Positions 18,201 to 25,985 of a stretch of 48,853 bases of DNA are shown piece by piece (the stretch's first letter is position 1; the number at the start of each line of letters is the position of its first letter). Source of the stretch: Synergistota bacterium (GTDB lineage: Bacteria; Synergistota; Synergistia; Synergistales; Synergistaceae). The notes under the pieces are model-generated. The model was not told the origin of the DNA, searched no databases, and saw nothing but the letters and a program-made list of their open reading frames with translations. The stretch spans positions 1 to 48,853 of the forward strand of contig JAEXGR010000047.1 in the NCBI GenBank assembly GCA_023450745.1, read 5' to 3'. Both the position numbers and the translations under genes were made by a program.

Positions 18201-19521
18201 CGGCGCGGCGGACAGGGCTTACAATCTCTGCCTGGCCTTCGCGGCCAAGGAAAGCAACCTGTCGACGGTCAGCGTCACCGTATCCGGCGACGTAACGTCA
18301 AGCGACCGCGAATATGTCAGATGGACGATAAGCGGAGACGCGGCACAGCGCCCAGCCGGCAGCTCCGCCGACATCAGCGGCGGCACGCACAGCGTAACCA
18401 TAACCCTCATCCCTGACGACTACAGCGTGACGCTGAGCGACGAAACGCAGACGCTTGCGAAAGACGTGAAGACGATAACGGCCAACGTAGCCTGGGGCGG
18501 CGAATGGAAAATCACCGCGCTCCTTGAAAAGACGGCGGTGGAAAGCGTCGCCCTCGACAGGACAAACATCGTCATGGCCGTCGGCGGCAGCGACAAACTC
18601 ACCGCGGCAGTCATGCCGGAGACGGCTAAAGACAAGAGCGTCGTCTGGACGAGCGACGCTGCGGCAATCGCCGCCGTCGATGAAAGCGGCACAATAAGCG
18701 CCGCAAGCGCCGGCAAAGCTGCCATCACCGCCACAGCGGCCGACGGCAGCGGCAAATCCGCCTCCTGCATCGTCACCGTGCGCAAAGCGGCGGGCGGCGA
18801 CCCCGAAACGCCGGCGGTCACGCCTGAAGTGACGAAACATGAAATCGTCCGTCCGGCGGAAATAGACCTTGCCGAGAACACCGCTGGCTATGTTACCAGC
18901 GCCGGCGGGCAGGACGGCGTGATAAGCGTCACCGGCTTTACCGACGAAACGACCGCCGTCGGCGCGGCGGGCGAACTCACGGCGGCGGACGAAATCGTAA
19001 AAAGCGCCGTAGACGACGTCATCGCCAACAATCCGGCCATCAGCAAAGACGTCGCCTATACCCTGCCGATCGTGGAAAGCAGCGCCGACAAAGCCGGCCA
19101 GCTCCACGCCATAAGCTTCAAGGTCAGCGGCGACATCTTCGGCGAAGTGGCGGACGTGACGGGAATCACCGTGCTTAAAGTCTTCCCCGACGGCAAAGGC
19201 GACCTCTTTACGCCAGTTACGGCCTCCGGCGATATCGCGGACAAGACTGTCGCGCTCTACGACGGCGGCAACGCGATGGTGACGGAAGCGGTCGACGGAA
19301 GCGCCAGCTACATCCTCACCGCTTTCGTTAAGGACGGGGGAACCTTCGACCTCGACGGCCAGGAAGACGGCAGAGTCATCGACCCGATATCGATAATCAA
19401 AGTCAAGGCCGCGCCCCCGAAGCCGAAGCCGGCGGGCGAAGGCGGCAGCTGCGACACGGGAGCGGGAGCGCTGGCGCTCCTGGCCCTGGCGCCGCTGGCG
19501 ATGAGAAAAAAGAAAAGGTAA
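12253..19521 (+). CDS. Giant secreted beta-helix / Ig-like surface protein with Synergist-CTERM tail
   Basis: A 2422-residue surface protein. After a basic 34-residue lead comes a signal helix (LSLTLIALLCLAALCAGLL, ends near 62). Two related blocks (about 74-436 and 1118-1393) share KLYGGFAGNE and hold tandem repeats of the form GGGMYN..S.P.V.NC.F..N, expected to fold as a right-handed beta-helix with Asn-Cys ladders, like Chlamydia Pmp or pectin-lyase folds. Between and after them lie GLUG-like repeats (677-893, GGIVG motifs) and Ig-like bacterial domains (about 516-600, 1029-1116, 2097-2180 with SVVWTSD...ISAASAGKA). The end, GGSCDTGAGALALLALAPLA then MRKKKR, is a Synergist-CTERM sorting tail. 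A GGGGAAG site precedes the ATG. Probably an adhesin or polymer binder; ligand unknown. Confidence 0.88.
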   Translation: MEERRQDEDGQFELKFITAGGGHLSKVYSSFNDSRGRRLSLTLIALLCLAALCAGLLPSSAAWRNIASPAPITIRVTPTGAGLRDGSSWENAMSGATMAEMLNAVSADSTNNHEFWVAQGTYALSGPLALSKGVKLYGGFAGNEAALAERDLSITANATVLSRDAGLDQSNKFSLVQCASSSTHATSADTRLDGFTLTGGYSDHGGGMTNENNNSPAVVNCVFRNNTTGESGGTGGGMYNSDSSPWVENCVFEGNAAKGASFNDTGSGGGMYNSNSSPTVTNCVFERNTVDGDNDYGGGMYNTSNSNPVVANCTFVNNSATGARSGNGGAMYNRDSNPVLMNCTFAGNSATGEGGGMCNYGGSPVVVNCTFKGNSANGLSGIGGGMLINGGSATVANCIFWDNSATDGGPEICNAGNLTIKNCVLKDNSIFNVRGSVTSSDVTSADPVLGNLAGNGGSVPTIQISAGGGAYRAGLAPGTHEFNGKTFTIPAADARGAAFDAAHADIGAYSYVAESVTLTLDKNAISGDETAQASVGVKLTGTASADTDPGAVTFAVSPAGVVSIDAQTGVVTGLAAGTATITAASKADASKTAAKSITVSRSTIAPDTAWYTGNESATSYDLTTRAQLAGLASLVNGNTTFSGKTIRLGNDIDLQGGKYDWLPIGASSADAFMGTFDGQGHAITGLFVSGDAEYQGLFGVIADAENGTGKGTTNLNSGHVKNLTVSGDVTGGKNVGIIAGAVIKFGETTPIIENCLVMGSATGTDNVGGIVGLNTGYNYSDSNKTPDNRKGSTIINCASTVAVTATGEGGSAGGIVGRNQGGEVYNCAASGPVSANGTLADAGGVAGCNTNYSQYYGYVQKCAATGEVSATGTSGDAGGVVGEHVSGTISSLYWVSGTGRPDVPAQAGPGSFMRDYASYDVANSADIPLVTVLFDEYTKETDASGGFDIAASAYPEASKQRDNLLFENTTIAFDPLALSADKTLTSAAISRGKIGTTYSVGFTTEANAAAKTPAVALVGKFSLKANEIKNIGIVSAGLNYTSLDIIDGKPVQLKVIYTPANATGNVKWSTDDSTIATVDDTGLVTPGTRDTTTITAKWASDDVVIAACPVTVKFERTSRYIHRVTVNGGGKRDGTTWADALSGADMANILNAVRYDQDASMPNPVEFWVASGDYRPTADGDRSKSFVLSQRIKLYGGFAGNETSIASRDVSKNRTILNGDIGRKDDPSDNSYHVVILDAKDATREDTILDGFTITGGYADGTAKEDQNGGGLYLVREEPLITNCTFTDNYAADAGGGLYGSDGKRPTVTNCAFINNSAGQNGGGMRNFGTNSIVVNCTFSGNYAMEEGGGMYNSAASPIVVNCTFAGNRADGGTKDARQGSAMRNIISGHPVVANCVFWNPDALHEIRNSGGAAASTDLTIKNSVVREWKVTVDDTAYSRVTSTDCLTTDPLLGAAADNGGPVRTIQFSAAGSAFDKGLPVDTEVDSYRSGGGTIEVKVPSADARGVAKQTNDVGAYGYVVESATVANPAISGDKFLTGRTGQTAVVSASVDVMLVDTASHDTAAGAIALEIDGKAVSADASGVITMPSITTTGPHPLNFAETLGKNAGGSRVTISGAAADTTFYKDVAFNNINLTVTAPRTQICPGDTVEVTASNSGGDSDLESWKVTKWRGNEYFETVSSTDKSITLRAKSRAVIGESTITADVTGGLSGSTSVNGGSNAAISIVKRDTPTAEVTGDTRTDNDGSGAIVVSTDTIEDYAIYDALYNIYTYSTDIYPDGLGSPGDIHAIGARSADIKTDDFYASADVRQAIAAYWKLGPASEDKVRLVNVANTIGTRTDESLWAKFWRFIFGSANDGGSDYLPLQTNFRITSSDIASLPESVKNGLNAGNLLASVDLFVVVADEGGAKHARSLGDIASGDRSAFITISGDNATGYDVSTRVMLFDMAGGVNEMPGANWVQKLYVASSDARANDKDNYFIVQDGAADRAYNLCLAFAAKESNLSTVSVTVSGDVTSSDREYVRWTISGDAAQRPAGSSADISGGTHSVTITLIPDDYSVTLSDETQTLAKDVKTITANVAWGGEWKITALLEKTAVESVALDRTNIVMAVGGSDKLTAAVMPETAKDKSVVWTSDAAAIAAVDESGTISAASAGKAAITATAADGSGKSASCIVTVRKAAGGDPETPAVTPEVTKHEIVRPAEIDLAENTAGYVTSAGGQDGVISVTGFTDETTAVGAAGELTAADEIVKSAVDDVIANNPAISKDVAYTLPIVESSADKAGQLHAISFKVSGDIFGEVADVTGITVLKVFPDGKGDLFTPVTASGDIADKTVALYDGGNAMVTEAVDGSASYILTAFVKDGGTFDLDGQEDGRVIDPISIIKVKAAPPKPKPAGEGGSCDTGAGALALLALAPLAMRKKKR
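12862..13470 (+). repeat. Seven tandem GGGMYN-type coding repeats (first beta-helix)
   Basis: About seven units of 26-33 codons, each opening GGGM and carrying NC near the middle. They are imperfect at DNA level, so they are old protein repeats rather than recent expansions. Confidence 0.75.
16048..16430 (+). repeat. Five tandem GGGLY/GGGMYN-type coding repeats (second beta-helix)
   Basis: About five units with the same GGG(L/M)...NC.F plan as the block at 12862, lying in the duplicated second beta-helix block. Confidence 0.72.
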
Positions 19522-19931
19522 GCCAACCAAAGCAAAACAAAACAAGACAACGCAGAACCGCCCTCCGGGGCGGCTTTGCGCGTCTGCCATCCGGCGAGCC
19601 GCCGCAATCTTATTCACCGGCATAAAGCGCCGCTATGGACAAGGCGTTAAAATATCAGTACTATAATGACCGGTTTGTGAAATGAATGAGAGGCGGGTGA
19701 GACCATGATGATGACGATGCTTTGACGCGGCGCGTTTTGCGCGGTGCACGTGGTGCATTATTGCATGGACCTCACGGCGGCCTCTTTCTTGCGGAAATAA
19801 GCCCTTTACCGTCCTGTAATATTCCCATCCTGCTTTTTCCATAGTCCAGCACCGGCGGCTTCCGGCGTTTTGCGCGCGGCCGCGCGGTGTATTGTCAGAT
19901 AATATCTTAATTTCAGGGAGTGTAATGTTTC
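19522..19931. other. 410-base intergenic region before the ABC importer
   Basis: Apart from the hairpin at 19551 I see no gene. A perfect TATAAT box lies at 19662-19667 but the TGGACA upstream is 20 bases away, so a promoter is only possible. No known riboswitch signature was found ahead of the importer. Confidence 0.4.
19551..19580 (+). terminator. Hairpin terminator after the giant gene
   Basis: CGCAGAACCGCCC pairs with GGGCGGCTTTGCG around a 4-base loop, 29 bases behind the stop. There is no clear T run, so efficiency is uncertain. Confidence 0.5.
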
Positions 19932-21035
19932 ATGAAGAAAATTTTTGCCGCTTTACTGTTTGCCGCCATATTCTCGCTTGCCGCCCTGCCGGCGACGGCC
20001 GCCGACGTTCCCACCCTGCGCGCCAGCTACAGCCTGACCACCCATCAGGAGGCCTTTATGGTCGCCATGGCGCGCGGAGAAAAATTTAAAGATTCCGGCG
20101 TCTGGCTCGAACCCGTCGTTGAGAGGGAAAAGTTCGACCTCTACGCCGACGGCAAAAAGGTCGCGCGTCTCAACGTCATCGTGACCAAGAGCGGCTCCGA
20201 GGCGACTTCGCTCTTTGCGCAGAACCACCTGGATCTCACGACCAATTCGTTCCCCGCGATGCTCTCCGGCATCGACCGCGGCACCAAGATAAAGGTGCTC
20301 GCGCCCCTGCAGGCCGACGCGATTGCGATGGTGGCGAGAAACGACATCAAGGCTAAGGGCTGGAAAGGCTTTTCCGACTATGTCAAGAGCTCCAAAAAGC
20401 CGGTGGCGGTAGGCTACCATTCGCCGACCAGCGCGCCGAAAATTGTCTTCGAGGCCGCGATGGACAAGGCCGGACTTAAGATCACCGGCGACGCCAACGC
20501 GACAAAGGCCGACGCCGACATCCTCATGATCGACCTCAAAGGCATTCCGAACGTCATTCCGGCCCTCGTCGCCAATCAGGTGGAGTTCGCCGTCGTTCCC
20601 GCGCCGACCCCGGAAGTCGTTGAAGCCAAAAAACAGGGGCACGTCGTCCTCCAGATGAAAGAGCTGCCGCCGGCGGGCGCTTGGAAGAGCTTCCCCTGCT
20701 GCTGCATCGCGGGCCGCGAAGAGGTCATTGAGAAGAATCCCGAAGCCGTCAAAGCCTACGTGCGCCTCCTCGCCGCGGCGAGCGACTGGTGCCGGAAGAA
20801 TAAGAAGGAAGCCGCCGCCGAAACCGCCAATTGGCTCGGCCTCGAGCCCGAGGTGATCGCAAGGGCGGAGATGGAATTCTCGACGAAGGTGACGAAGGGC
20901 TGGCTCAAAAACGCCGAGCTCTACCCGGAGATGCTCAACCGCTTGGGTCAGCTCACCGGCAAGCTCAAAGACAAGAAGCTCAGCGAAGTAAAGGACGAAG
21001 TCTTTGACTTCCGTTTCACGCAGATAGAAAAGTAA
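19932..21035 (+). CDS. ABC importer substrate-binding protein, SsuA/NMT1-like
   Basis: A 367-residue periplasmic binding protein with a Sec signal peptide (MKKIFAALLFAAIFSLAALP, cleavage after ATA near residue 23). The fold type is that of the nitrate/sulfonate/taurine/thiamine-precursor group: LRASYSLTTHQEAFMVAMARG at the start, a GSEATSLFAQNHLDLTTNS switch region, and VGYHSPTSAPKIVFEAAM in the second lobe. It has an unusual run of three cysteines (FPCCCIAG) near residue 255. It heads a three-gene importer with a permease and ATPase of the same class. The substrate cannot be told; sulfonates, pyrimidine precursors and aromatic acids are all possible. Confidence 0.85.
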   Translation: MKKIFAALLFAAIFSLAALPATAADVPTLRASYSLTTHQEAFMVAMARGEKFKDSGVWLEPVVEREKFDLYADGKKVARLNVIVTKSGSEATSLFAQNHLDLTTNSFPAMLSGIDRGTKIKVLAPLQADAIAMVARNDIKAKGWKGFSDYVKSSKKPVAVGYHSPTSAPKIVFEAAMDKAGLKITGDANATKADADILMIDLKGIPNVIPALVANQVEFAVVPAPTPEVVEAKKQGHVVLQMKELPPAGAWKSFPCCCIAGREEVIEKNPEAVKAYVRLLAAASDWCRKNKKEAAAETANWLGLEPEVIARAEMEFSTKVTKGWLKNAELYPEMLNRLGQLTGKLKDKKLSEVKDEVFDFRFTQIEK

Positions 21036-21106
21036 GAGGCGCGAGGGGCGCGGCCCGCCGCTAAAAGCGCGTTCCGCGCCCCCCTTGCGAAAGACCGGAG
21101 GTCACG

Positions 21107-21939
21107 ATGAAATCATTCTCCTACAGGATACTGCTTCCCGCGGCGGCGCCTTTGCTCGTCCTCGTCATTTGGCAGTACGCGGCGCTGAAGCTGGAAAACG
21201 AGGTCGTACTGCCGACCGTGCCGCAGGTATGGCGGCTCTTTATGCACCCCAACGAAGACATTCTCCGTCTCGGCTCCATGATGCAGAACCTGGGGATGAG
21301 CACGATGCGCGTTCTCTGCGGCTATTTCGCGGGGCTGGCGCTCGCGCTGCCGCTCGGAATACTCATGGGGCACTACCGGGGCGTCAACCGGTTCATGGGC
21401 GCGCTCGTCGAAATGCTCCGCCCCATGCCCCCGCTCGCCTGGATACCGCTGATCCTCGCCTGGTTCGGCGTCGCGAGCTTTGCCACCGTTCTCGGAATCG
21501 AAGAGGGCGAATGGTACGTCTTCTTCAATAATATAAAATTCTCGATGCTGATCATCATCTTCATCGGGGCATTCTTCCCGATTCTGCTCAACACCATCCA
21601 CGGCGTTTCAAGCGTGCGGACGACGCTGGTGGACTCCGCGCGCGTGCTCGGGGCCTCCGAGCGCGACATCTTCATGAAGATACTGCTGCCCGCCGCCGCG
21701 CCCTCCATCGTCACCGGTATGCGCCTTGGGCTCGGCGTCGCCTGGATGTGCCTTGTGGCCGCCGAGATGATGCCGGGAAGCATCTCGGGCATCGGTTACG
21801 TCATTACGCACGCCTACACCGTGGCGCGCACCGACATCGTGATCGCGGGAATGATAAGCATCGGGGCGATGGGGCTCGCGATAGACGCGGCCTTCCGCCG
21901 CTTCGAGGAAAAATGCTTCGCCTGGCAGAGGCTGTCGCG

Positions 21940-21943
<4 letters not shown>
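21107..21943 (+). CDS. ABC importer permease, SsuC/TauC-like
   Basis: A 278-residue inner-membrane permease of the binding-protein-dependent family with about six membrane helices. The cytoplasmic EAA loop that docks on the ATPase is VDSARVLGASERDIFMKILLPAAAPS near residues 180-205, followed by GMRLGLGVAWMCLVAAEM, typical of SsuC/TauC proteins. The PPLAWIPLILAWFG segment near 108 is also characteristic. ATG 21107 has GGAGG seven bases upstream. The end overlaps the ATPase gene by 4 bases (ATGA). The hydrophilic EEGEWYVFFNN insert near residue 128 is somewhat unusual. Confidence 0.9.
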
Positions 21944-22704
<761 letters not shown>

Positions 22705-22722
22705 TTCCGCCGGCGGTTGAGA

Positions 22723-22755
22723 GCCCGGCGGCGGCAAGGTAAAGCGCCGCCGGGC
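22723..22755. terminator. Inverted repeat between the importer and the convergent glycosylase
   Basis: An 11-base-pair perfect stem (22723-22733 with 22745-22755) with an 11-base loop. No T run follows, so termination is plausible from position only. Confidence 0.45.
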
Positions 22756-22789
22756 CGAAGAAAACTTACGTCCGGGCCCTCCGCGCGGT

Positions 22790-23455
22790 TTACCGCGGCG
22801 GGGCGGCTTTTTTTCTCGCGGCCTTCGGCGCGGGGTCGGTCAGCGCGGGAAGCGCGCCGCCCGCGATCTCCCAGAGATAAAGCGAGGCGACGCTGCCGCA
22901 GGGGGAATAGCGCTTTCGGTACTTTTCAAACAGCGCCGGGGTGATCTCCCGATGGCGGTAGAGCATCCGCAGGCCGCGGCGAATACCGAAGTCCCCGAAA
23001 CTCAGCACGTCGCGCCGCCGCATCGAGAAGATCAACAGCATCTCAGCGGTCCATGCGCCGATGCCGCGAAGGGCGCAGAGCGCTGCGATCACCGCCGCGT
23101 CATCCATCTCCCGGAGCCTGCCGGGGTCAAACTCGCCGGCGGCCGTCTTGCGCGCGAGCTCCGTGATATACTCCGCCTTCCGGAACGAGATGCCGAAGCT
23201 CTGCATCGTCTCCAGCCCGGCGGCGCTGACATTTTGCGGCGTCACCTCGCCGAGCCCGGCCAAGATTCGCCCCCACACCGTCTTCTGTGCCTGCGTCGAA
23301 ATCTGCTGTCCGGCGATATGGTGGACGAGCGCGGAAAAAATATCCGGCTCCACGCGCCACCCCGTGAGCGGCCCGATCTCCTCGATCGCCGCCGCAAGCC
23401 TCTTGTCTTTCTTCTTTAAATGGTTCAGCTCTGCTTCGGTATATGAAAAATCCAA
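22790..23455 (-). CDS. DNA-3-methyladenine glycosylase, AlkA-like (HhH-GPD)
   Basis: Base-excision repair enzyme that removes alkylated purines. The 221-residue protein has the HhH-GPD core: IAGQQISTQAQKTVWGRI near residue 48, the helix-hairpin-helix LRGIGAWTAEMLL near 127, and the catalytic Asp in SFGDFGIRRG near 152. It lacks the N-terminal TBP-like domain of E. coli AlkA, like many short bacterial forms. The C-terminus is basic and Pro/Ala-rich. The start seems to be TTG 23455 with AAAGG ten bases upstream, since no ATG lies before the conserved part. Exact substrate range cannot be told. Confidence 0.9.
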   Translation of the reverse strand: MDFSYTEAELNHLKKKDKRLAAAIEEIGPLTGWRVEPDIFSALVHHIAGQQISTQAQKTVWGRILAGLGEVTPQNVSAAGLETMQSFGISFRKAEYITELARKTAAGEFDPGRLREMDDAAVIAALCALRGIGAWTAEMLLIFSMRRRDVLSFGDFGIRRGLRMLYRHREITPALFEKYRKRYSPCGSVASLYLWEIAGGALPALTDPAPKAARKKAAPPR

Positions 23456-23611
23456 TCTATTCTCACGCCTTTATGATTTTATATACTCATTATAAGGTAA
23501 AACGGTCGTCCGGGCCGCCGTTTTTGCAAATTGCGCGGCAGTTGAATGAGAGGCATGGCGGCGGTTTTTCTGTTAAAATTATACGTACATCCTGCGAAAG
23601 GAGTGCTTTTT

Positions 23612-24079
23612 ATGGCATTTGAAATTATCCACGGAGACATAACGAAAGTGGAGGCGGACGCGATAGTCAACGCGGCCAACACGCGTCTGCTCGCGGGCGG
23701 CGGCGTCTGCGGCGCGATATTCGCGGCGGCGGGCGCGGAGGAGCTCTCGCGCGCCTGCAAAGCCATCGGCGGCGTCGCTACGGGAGAGGCCGTCGCCACC
23801 CCCGGGTTCGCGCTGCCCGCGAAATATATAATCCACACCGCGGGCCCCGTCTGGTACGGCGGCGGCGCGGGAGAGGCGGGGCTTCTCGCCTCCTGCTATA
23901 AAAACTCGCTGAAACTCGCCGCGGAAAAGGGCTGCCGCTCCGTGGCCTTTCCGCTCATCTCCGCCGGCATTTTCGGATATCCGAAGGATGAGGCGCTGCG
24001 TATCGCCGAAGAGTCGATCGGAGAATTTTTACAGAAAGACGGCGGCCTGCGGGTCCTGCTGGTACTCTTCGAGGGCTGA
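23612..24079 (+). CDS. Macro-domain protein (ADP-ribose binding, possible deacetylase)
   Basis: A single 155-residue macro domain. The family motif GDITKVEADAIVNAAN is at residues 7-22 and HTAGPVWYGGG and FPLISAGIFGYP follow. Such proteins bind ADP-ribose and often hydrolyse O-acetyl-ADP-ribose or mono-ADP-ribosyl groups. In the loop that reads GGGGVDGAIH in E. coli YmdB, this protein has GGGVCGAIF: the catalytic Asp is Cys and the His is Phe. This variant is widespread as far as I recall, and its activity is less certain. ATG 23612 has GAAAGGAG eight bases upstream; the frame ahead of it is not coding. No operon partner. Confidence 0.9.
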   Translation: MAFEIIHGDITKVEADAIVNAANTRLLAGGGVCGAIFAAAGAEELSRACKAIGGVATGEAVATPGFALPAKYIIHTAGPVWYGGGAGEAGLLASCYKNSLKLAAEKGCRSVAFPLISAGIFGYPKDEALRIAEESIGEFLQKDGGLRVLLVLFEG

Positions 24080-24206
24080 CCGGCTTCGCCCGTTCGTTTG
24101 GCGCGCGGCCCATTTGAGCGCCGGTAAGCCTGGCTGGCGGCAATAAAAAGCCCGCCGCGCCGCGCGAAAGCCCGGCGGCGTGACGGGAAGGGCGATGGTG
24201 AGATTG

Positions 24207-24229
24207 AAGGGCCGCCGCGGCGGCCCTTT
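24207..24229. terminator. Palindromic hairpin between macro-domain gene and aldo/keto reductase gene
   Basis: AAGGGCCGCC and its complement GGCGGCCCTT flank a CGC centre. It lies just behind the convergent reductase stop; no long T run. Confidence 0.4.
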
Positions 24230-24233
24230 GACG

Positions 24234-25382
24234 TTACGCGCCGAAGATATCCTTCGCTTGCCGCATATTTTCGACGACCGGCACGCCGAAGGGACAGCGG
24301 CTCTCGCAGGCCCCGCACGCCAGACATTCGCCCGCCTTATGCGGCAGGGCGGCGTAATGCTCGCGCACCGTTTCGGGCACCATGCCCTGTGCCTTTGCGA
24401 GGTTGAGGAATTTTGTCGCCGCCGCGACGTCGATTCCCGCGGGGCAGGGCGCGCAGTGCCCGCAGTACATGCAGTGCCCGTGCCAGCTGATCTTCGGCAG
24501 CGCGGCGAAGGCCGCCGCGTAATCCCTCTCCGCCGGCGTCGCGTTTGCGTAGGCGATGCTCTCGCGCAGCTCTTCCGGCGTGTGCGCCCCGGACAGCACG
24601 GTGGCGACGGCCGGGCGCGTCAGCGCGTAGTGGAGGCACTGGCATGGAGTGAGCGCGCGTCCGGCGGGCGACAGCTCGCCGTCGAGAAGATCCCCGCCGC
24701 CGAAGGCTTTCATCACCGTGATCGCGACGCCGCGACGGCTGCACTCCTCGTAGAGGGCCTCGCGTTCCGCGTCCATGTTCAGCAGCGGCCGCTCGTAGCT
24801 CTTGTCGCTCCAGAGGGCTTCGCAGTCCTCGTTTCCCGGCTGAAGGTCGTAGCAGGGGTTGACGCTGAACATCAGCACCTCGACGAGGCCGCTTTTTACC
24901 GCCGCCATCGCCGCGGCGGGGTTGTGGCTGCTGACGCCGATGTGTCTTATCCTTCCCGCCGCTTTCAGCTCCTCGGCGAAGCGCATCACGGGGCCCTCCG
25001 CTACCTCGCGCCAGTCGTCGGTCGAATCGCAGTAATGTATCATGCCGACGTCGATATAGTCCGTGCCGAGCAGCCGCAGCAGTTCGGCAAAGCTCTCGCG
25101 TACCTCCCCGTCGTCGCGCGTGCGCCGGTACTGCCCATTCTCCCAAACGGTGCAGAGGTGAGCCTGGAGGACGAATTTATCGCGCCTGCCGGCAAGCGCG
25201 CGTCCCAGCCCTCTTCGCACCTTGGGGTCGGATGAATAAAGGTCGATATAGTTCACGCCGCTTGCGGCGGCGATATCCACCAGTTCTCCGGTATATTTTC
25301 CGTCATAATCGACAAAGCCCTCGCAGCCGAGGCCGATCTCGCCCACCATAATGCCGGTTGAGCCAAGTTCGCGGTATTTCAT
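24234..25382 (-). CDS. Aldo/keto reductase with C-terminal iron-sulfur domain
   Basis: A 382-residue cytosolic oxidoreductase: an aldo/keto reductase barrel (about 1-275, starting MKYRELGSTGIMVGEIGLGC) fused to a ferredoxin-like tail with two cluster motifs, CMYCGHCAPCP near 290 and CLACGACESRCP near 345. This fusion is common in anaerobes and suggests electron exchange with ferredoxin. Where classical members have a catalytic Lys in an ATK motif, this one reads LQAHL, so chemistry may differ. AGGAGG lies nine bases before ATG 25382. The upstream promoter has MerR-type architecture (25452-25482), suggesting induction by aldehyde, oxidant or metal stress. Substrate unknown. Confidence 0.9.
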   Translation of the reverse strand: MKYRELGSTGIMVGEIGLGCEGFVDYDGKYTGELVDIAAASGVNYIDLYSSDPKVRRGLGRALAGRRDKFVLQAHLCTVWENGQYRRTRDDGEVRESFAELLRLLGTDYIDVGMIHYCDSTDDWREVAEGPVMRFAEELKAAGRIRHIGVSSHNPAAAMAAVKSGLVEVLMFSVNPCYDLQPGNEDCEALWSDKSYERPLLNMDAEREALYEECSRRGVAITVMKAFGGGDLLDGELSPAGRALTPCQCLHYALTRPAVATVLSGAHTPEELRESIAYANATPAERDYAAAFAALPKISWHGHCMYCGHCAPCPAGIDVAAATKFLNLAKAQGMVPETVREHYAALPHKAGECLACGACESRCPFGVPVVENMRQAKDIFGA

Positions 25383-25451
25383 TCGTTGTATCCTCCTGAC
25401 GGCGCCGGCGTCGCTGCGCCGAGCCGTTGAATTATATAGTCAAACATAGAA

Positions 25452-25482
25452 ACTATAACACTTGGAGCGGACTCTAAGTCAA
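25452..25482 (-). promoter_or_regulatory. MerR-type promoter and operator for the aldo/keto reductase
   Basis: On the minus strand, TTGACT (25477-25482) and TATAGT (25452-25457) are separated by 19 bases, the overlong spacer typical of MerR-controlled promoters. The spacer region holds a near-perfect palindrome, CTTGGAG-CGGA-CTCTAAG (25461-25478). No MerR gene is in the window, so the regulator must be encoded elsewhere. Confidence 0.65.
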
Positions 25483-25499
25483 GCCCCGAGGCGAGGCGG

Positions 25500-25900
25500 C
25501 ACAGGGCAACGGCATTCACTTTTTTGGGAGGCACAAAACGTCAAGCAAAACCCGCGGAAGGGGGCTGCCTTTGGCCTTTGGCCCCCTTTCGCGATGGAGG
25601 CTTTAAGTGGGCGCAAAGCACAGTAATCAGGGGTTTTAAGGCTCCCTCCGCTGAGGCGGCCAGGGAGCCAAATCAGTGTCTTTCTGATTTGTGCGACTCG
25701 GCTGGTAGTTACATCAGAGCTGGATCGGCGAAGCCGAGACTGAGGGAGTTCTGACTTTGGTTTAGAGCAAGGGGCACACTCCCTCCGACCCGGCGGAAGC
25801 CCGCCGCCGGCCCACCTCCCTCGCTGAGGGAGGCTTTAAAGGGGCGCAAATCAGAAAAAACTGAAGTGGTAAGCTAAAACAGGACACGTAGGGGGTATAA
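25500..25900. repeat. Noncoding REP-like palindromic elements
   Basis: No gene. Contains a hairpin at 25640-25669 (GGCTCCCT with AGGGAGCC), a possible long stem around 25690-25745 (ACTCGGCT with AGCCGAG), and at 25779-25833 the core also found at 40751 and 40999: a GGCGG...CCGCC hairpin followed by CCTCCCTC-gct-GAGGGAGG. It looks like a cluster of dispersed palindromic repeats. Confidence 0.6.
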
Positions 25901-25985
25901 AATGGACATTGAGCATCGAGGCAATGGAAATCATAGTCCTGGAAACTGTTCATCTTATACATTAGCCCAGACAGGAGGCCTGCCA

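Noticed and set aside
18298..19623. 441-codon frame opposite the giant gene
   Set aside because: Antisense shadow of a high-GC coding region; composition is Arg/His/Val-rich with no family signal.
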